A DNA stretch of 64,000 nucleotides. It comes from Bedellia somnulentella (lineage: Eukaryota > Arthropoda > Insecta > Lepidoptera > Bedelliidae). Below, piece after piece: positions 60,601 through 64,000 of this stretch (positions are counted from its first letter, which is position 1; every line of letters begins with the position of its first letter). Both the position numbers and the translations under genes were made by a program. The stretch lies in NCBI GenBank assembly GCA_963576735.1, contig OY755184.1:2914001-2978000 (forward strand), read 5' to 3'. The notes under the pieces were generated by a model that saw only the letters and a list, made by a program, of their open reading frames with translations, was not told the DNA's origin and searched no databases.

Positions 60601-63465
60601 TGTCATAAGCAAATTTGACAGTACGAAATCTGTCGGGTCAGCTACTAATTAATAAATAAGTATGCGATTATATGCATTACTTATTGTTGATATAAGTCAA
60701 AGCTCTTAATTAGTATGGATATATACAGTTTAACCCAGGAATTTAATGATTTCGAGACATCTTCAGTTATTGGTCCCCACTCTTGCATTTATATTACAAA
60801 TATAGTGATTTATTTTTTAGAATGTTTAGCTGATTCTTAAACTAAATTTTTTGCTGTTTTTCATCAAGTGCCTTTCAAATATTTGTATGTAAACACTGTG
60901 CCTTGAATTATTATTTTTTTGTAAATATTTCTCATATTCCTTTGAAGGTCCTTTTTAATTTTCGGAAGAATTAAATGTTTAGAGAAACTCTAGAACTACG
61001 TATTGTAGTGTGTATAGTATTAGAAAAAAAGCACTAAAGTATTATATTAGTCTTCGCTGGAATATGTTGTTTGCTTGAATTTAGTCAAGCTCTCATTAAT
61101 TCACTGGTGTGTATTTCTGTGTGTGAAGTTCCTTAAGTTCTATTGTTCTTCTTAAAATCATAAAATTTCATGAAAGTGTAAGAGAGTAGAGATTGATAGT
61201 TTATCTAAAATCAGTCAATGGTAATCCTAGTTTTATACCTCTGAAACCCCAATTTGTTTTTTTATAACCTCATATTCTTTATTTATTAGTTTATGTAATC
61301 ATGCATTAATCCACGTTTCATATTTATAACACATACATTGTCACTATTTTAGCAAAAATACTAATTCATTTGGCTTTAAAACGTAAGGCTTGAATGAGTG
61401 TTGCCAACATTGCAGCAAGCTGGCTCCGCTCAGAGTTTCTCCCCGACGTTGGCTAAACTGCTCACGTCGCCGGAGCGGAAGCAAGGGCAGCCAACATTGC
61501 CAACTTTCGGTCAGGCCAAGGTACAACCTCTTTAGTCCTAACTCTATACTCTGAAAGTTTTACGAAATTTATATTTCTAGGAAAATTACGATAGCTTTAA
61601 TCATTATAAGCAGAGTAAAACCATTGGATTATAGAGCATGGACTTTTGTGTTGAAACCAAATTGGTGTATTGATTGGCCCGATCAAATTCAAAATTCAAA
61701 ATTTAGATCTATAAGACAAATTTTATTACGGTTTATGGTAATATTTCGTTTGATTTGACTTCCAATAAATTAACGTTGAAAATTATGATGTTAATGGCAA
61801 TGCTCATCTCATTAGTATTCATTCCTGAATAATATATATTAATCAGATGCATTCTTTAGAACAAGCTTTAATCACAATCAAAATCATTTAATGTCTGTTC
61901 ACCTCAATAGCACTGTGTATGAAATCTCAAAGTGTAAAGTAAAATCTAGTAAATGAGCTTACTTATTTTCACTCAAGCGACACTAGTTTCCATAGTTTTC
62001 AACAATAGTTTAAATGGCTGAAGCAAATAATTATTAGTCACAGAAAATATATTAGTGCGAAATTATGCAAGCACGCCAAAAAAAGGCACGCTAACATTGA
62101 CGTTTGCGTTTTATACATTTAAATTTCAACCCCCTAGACTGACCTAGAAGCCATTTCCTACTAAACTCTACCGGGATGAATTTTGGAAAATGTATGGAAT
62201 GTTACAGCGTTTTATAATTGACGCTTTTTGCAGCCACATGAAGTTTTGAATCAATGACCGCGGTATTATTTTTGTTGGTTATTTATTATTGTATAGAAAA
62301 GGGTTGTAGCTAATTTTGGGTTTACATAGGGATTGGTAACGTATGTAAGCAATTCAACAAGTGGCATAGTAGTAATTAAAGTAGTCGATTCATCTACACT
62401 GTTTCCAAATCAGTAACCAATTCAAGTAAGAGAGTCGATTTAGGATAGATTTTTGTACTTTTTAGTACCTATACTTTTCTGAGTTTTAAAGCCCTCGCTA
62501 CTGAACTGTCAGAACAAATTTCACTTAAAATTGTAACCAAATATATCATAGATATAGATACAACTCCTATGTGAACTCAAAATTCAGCAAAAAAATCTTT
62601 ATCAAAGAAATAAAATCGCATAAAATCAGAGACTACACTAAGAGTGATATTTCCAGAACTGCGGCGAAATCACAATAACCCCGGTACAGCCGACCCCGCC
62701 TCCACCGGAGCAACAGGAGAAAACCGAGGACGTTGTACAACTGGTGAGTTTGTATCATCATTATATTAGCCAATACATGTTCACACATTTCTGAAAGATA
62801 TTCACAATTACTTTTTTATGAAGTTCCTAGTTCTTCTTTTACAACCGTCGATGTGACACTCATAATGGAAAATTGACAAAGAAGGGATTGTCCCTGGCTT
62901 CCTAAACCATTGAGCTACTAATTGCTATGATTGAAGCAAGCAATTTAGTCGTAAACTATATATTTCAGTGGTCCTTCGAGCAAAATTTACATATTTTTAA
63001 TGCGAATCGATAATGTAATTGAAAAAAACCGGATTAACAAGCAAATCTTACATTTGCGATTGTGATTCTGATTCTTAAATATTTGGATGGGATTTAATTT
63101 CATGAAGCGAGGCGCCCCATATTTGTCGTTACAGTATACAATTTCTGCGTCAAAATTCTTAGTCCTCCGCTCATACATACACAAACATTAACCAGTAACC
63201 AACCAATATAGCTCGTATCACTTGACTAAAAGTACTATATCTTGCAACCCGTCTCCAGGACGACTCCGAGAGTCCCCAATCCGAGGAATCCAACGAAGAC
63301 ACGGCCGGCCGCCTCGTGATAGACGAGGCGGGGGGTGCGGCCGGGGCCGGCGCGGGGGGAGGGGGAGGCGAGCCCACGCCGCTGTGCCAGGGCTGCCGGC
63401 GGCGGGACGCGCAGTTCGTGTGCGCCGGCTGCGCCAACCAGTGGTACTGCAGCCGGGATTGCCAG
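51649..63465 (+). CDS. large MYND-finger protein, 3' end beyond the window
   Basis: Eight coding exons in phase: 51649-51913, 55837-56975, 57568-58431, 59601-59825, 60192-60329, 61416-61520, 62657-62743, 63259-63465; 1010 residues so far. The start ATG has an aaac context. Order of parts: acidic Asp/Glu-rich N-terminus; tandem heptads (about 370-459); KRRASED basic patch; coiled coil with LQRHTEQLLSEIQTLRELA and HLKKVKEEILLRLLRKK; a Pro/Met-rich stretch; a DVKSIIADYRQRNPDLTPRR segment; a Gln-rich helix; low-complexity Gly/Ala; MYND finger with Cys984, 987, 996, 999, 1005 and 1009. The last MYND His and Cys must lie in the next exon. MYND fingers bind proline-rich peptides, often in transcriptional co-repressors. 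I do not recognise the orthologue; it lacks SAND, PHD, bromo, SET and TAFH domains in the part seen. Nuclear adaptor function is inference. Confidence 0.85.
52630..52729. mobile_element. 100-bp hairpin MITE
   Basis: The left arm starts agggctcccacacaaatcc. The right arm reads, in reverse complement, aagctcccacacaaatcca. Arms of about 38 bases pair with few mismatches around a loop of about 22 bases. Confidence 0.75.
52896..53135 (-). mobile_element. tRNA-derived SINE (family B)
   Basis: Whole element including the tRNA-like head at the right (gcaacctgcagaccgagaag). Collinear with 24466-24705. Confidence 0.8.
53320..53679 (+). other. unrecognised open frame in an intron
   Basis: 119 codons from ATG, AT-rich, no domain recognised, no acceptor/donor pair in phase with the flanking exons. 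It could be a TE remnant or chance. Reported because it is long for a random frame in this AT-rich intron. Confidence 0.2.
53970..54206 (+). mobile_element. SINE family A
   Basis: Head gctgtgtagtgctggcttg, core ggcgatgcggttggagaccc, tail ggccgtgagtatgtattt. Confidence 0.8.
54225..54345 (-). mobile_element. RTE-like LINE 3' end
   Basis: tatactcacacccattattc then gggataggcagagactattg and tgacaaacctctcttgc: reverse of the LINE C-terminus and tail. Confidence 0.7.
54588..54720 (-). mobile_element. RTE-like LINE 3' end, diverged
   Basis: catacatacatatactcaca, cccattgggatatacagaga and caatcctggaaaacctcttt keep the LINE order. Confidence 0.65.
54740..54890 (-). mobile_element. SINE family F, degenerate fragment
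   Basis: Remnants tacccatgt, tttggacagtg and ggataggcctatcgccattt match the family F body in order. Confidence 0.55.
55134..55387 (-). mobile_element. SINE family A
   Basis: Well-conserved full-length copy. Its head end is followed by a second head-like stretch, agccgacactacacagc, into which the LINE at 55406-55670 inserted. Confidence 0.85.
55406..55670 (-). mobile_element. 5'-truncated LINE with long target duplication
   Basis: A perfect 25-bp duplication (55381-55405 and 55671-55695) brackets it. The - strand encodes SPLCRACMKTEETVNHVMFE and ends VDFWMELGWIE-stop, the Cys/His motif near the C-terminus of several non-LTR retrotransposons. A gatagatagata-type tail lies at its 3' end (left). 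Confidence 0.88.
57255..57362 (+). mobile_element. SINE family A, degenerate fragment
   Basis: ccatttcttccgaggttgtc, ggggcttttcaatagatttt and ggacgatg follow the family order. In the MYND gene intron between exons 2 and 3. Confidence 0.5.
58922..59036. mobile_element. RTE-like LINE 3' end with short 5' inversion
   Basis: The - strand tail and C-terminal segment run to gtacgatcctg near 59008. A short + strand piece, gaggtttgccaggatcgta, follows. That piece is the next upstream LINE sequence in reversed order. Confidence 0.6.
59041..59463 (-). mobile_element. two SINE family A remnants
   Basis: 59041-59172 is a conserved tail-side part. 59283-59463 is a more diverged head-side part ending in tctaagtcgacgctacacaa. 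They could be one copy with an insertion of about 110 bases, or two copies. Confidence 0.55.
60375..60645 (+). repeat. possible non-autonomous element
   Basis: Starts attaatattataaatgtgaa and contains atgtttggatgtttgtgtgt, a start common to some lepidopteran dispersed repeats. Ends near ctgtcgggtcagctac. Single copy here. Confidence 0.4.
60646..61415. other. intron of the MYND gene, nothing recognised
   Basis: AT-rich, no repeat family or coding signal. Confidence 0.4.
61521..62656. other. intron of the MYND gene, nothing recognised
   Basis: AT-rich. A patch at 62090-62230 (aaaaggcacgctaacattga onward) looks more complex but matches nothing else in the window. Confidence 0.4.
62744..63258. 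other. intron of the MYND gene, nothing recognised
   Basis: AT-rich intron between exons 7 and 8 without recognised repeats. Confidence 0.4.
63259..63465 (+). CDS. MYND-finger exon
   Basis: Acidic start DDSESPQSEESNED, then a Gly/Ala run, then LCQGCRRRDAQFVCAGCANQ and WYCSRDCQ. The spacing C-x2-C-x8-C-x2-C-x5-C-x3-C fits a MYND finger. GC-rich, unlike exons 1-4 of the gene. Its donor, gttaga, is weaker than the donors of the repeated copies downstream. Confidence 0.88.
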
Positions 63466-64000
63466 GTTAGATTTCTATCATGTCATCATTTATATTTGTG
63501 TCAAGAATAGTGATAGAGACTGTCAGGTGAATGTAGTCTTTATTTGTATTGGGGTGAGGGTTAGATTTATATGTGTCTAGCTAGGCAGGGTGCGTAAGCC
63601 AATAATACTGCAGCCGCGACTGTCAGGTGAATATATACTTTATTTGTACTGGTGTGAGGGTTGAATTTTTGTGTTTGAGGAGGCTGCGCCAACCAGTGGT
63701 ACTGCAGTCGGGTCTGTCAGGTGAATGTGATCTTTATTTGTATTGGAATAAGGGTTAGATTTGGGGTGTGTTTTTGTGTTTGAGGAGGTCACGCCAACCA
63801 ATGGTACTGCAGTCGCGATCGTCAGGTGAATATAGACTTTATTTGTACTTTTGTAAGGGTTGAATAGTTGTGTTTGAGGAGTCAGTCATTCATTTGTGAT
63901 TGCCCGGTGAATGTTATGTGTGTGTAGTGCGCCAACCAGTGGTATTGCAGCCGGGACTGTCAGGTGAGTGTCGACTTTATTTGTACTGCTGTAAGGGTTA
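63431..64000 (+). repeat. tandem copies of the MYND exon end plus splice donor
   Basis: The 35-base exon end gcgccaaccagtggtactgc..tgccag and the start of the intron recur with donors at 63466, 63527, 63627, 63721, 63826, 63907 and 63964. Copies 2 and 6 are degenerate. Copies 4 and 7 keep CANQWYCSR; copy 3 has an in-frame stop and copy 5 has a Cys-to-Arg change. Spacing varies from 57 to 105 bases. The array probably continues past the window. Confidence 0.85.

Overview
This is eukaryotic, almost certainly insect and probably lepidopteran, genomic DNA. Genes are split into many small exons with GT..AG introns. Introns and intergenic DNA are AT-rich and crowded with short retroelements: tRNA-derived SINEs, RTE-like and other LINE 3' ends with microsatellite tails, palindromic MITEs and a decayed hAT element. 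Their style is familiar from moths and butterflies. The species cannot be told from the sequence alone. No bacterial, CRISPR, rRNA or functional tRNA feature was seen.

Layout. (1) 1-7.0 kb is intergenic and repeat-rich, with a twin-primed LINE and a LINE nested in a MITE. (2) 7.0-27.0 kb, + strand: a complete class I myosin of the MYO1C / Drosophila Myo61F type. I resolved 18 coding exons, all phase-consistent and giving 1030 residues, plus an in-frame upstream exon that would add 33 residues. Its introns hold a 2.1-kb hAT copy with a perfect 8-bp target duplication, two LINE fragments with 12-bp duplications and several SINEs. (3) 27.0-34.0 kb is gene-free and TE-dense, including a pair of inverted copies of one repeat about 2.3 kb apart. 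(4) 34.1-48.8 kb, - strand: Cdk12, the transcription-elongation kinase of the RNA polymerase II C-terminal domain. It has 15 coding exons (934 residues) and a non-coding 5' exon. A 59-bp tandem repeat covers its stop codon. (5) 48.8-51.6 kb is the region between the divergently transcribed Cdk12 and the third gene. (6) 51.6 kb to the window edge, + strand: the first eight coding exons (1010 residues) of a large, mostly disordered protein. It has tandem heptads, a coiled coil, proline/methionine-rich stretches and a C-terminal MYND zinc finger cut by the window end. I could not assign it to a named orthologue. The end of its MYND exon, with the splice donor, is repeated about seven times in the following intron.

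The three genes show no evident functional link: a membrane-associated actin motor, a nuclear CTD kinase and a probable nuclear MYND adaptor. The most unusual structures are the exon-donor array in the MYND gene, the stop-codon minisatellite of Cdk12 and the possible extended N-terminus of the myosin. The layered transposon insertions can be ordered in time by their intact target duplications.
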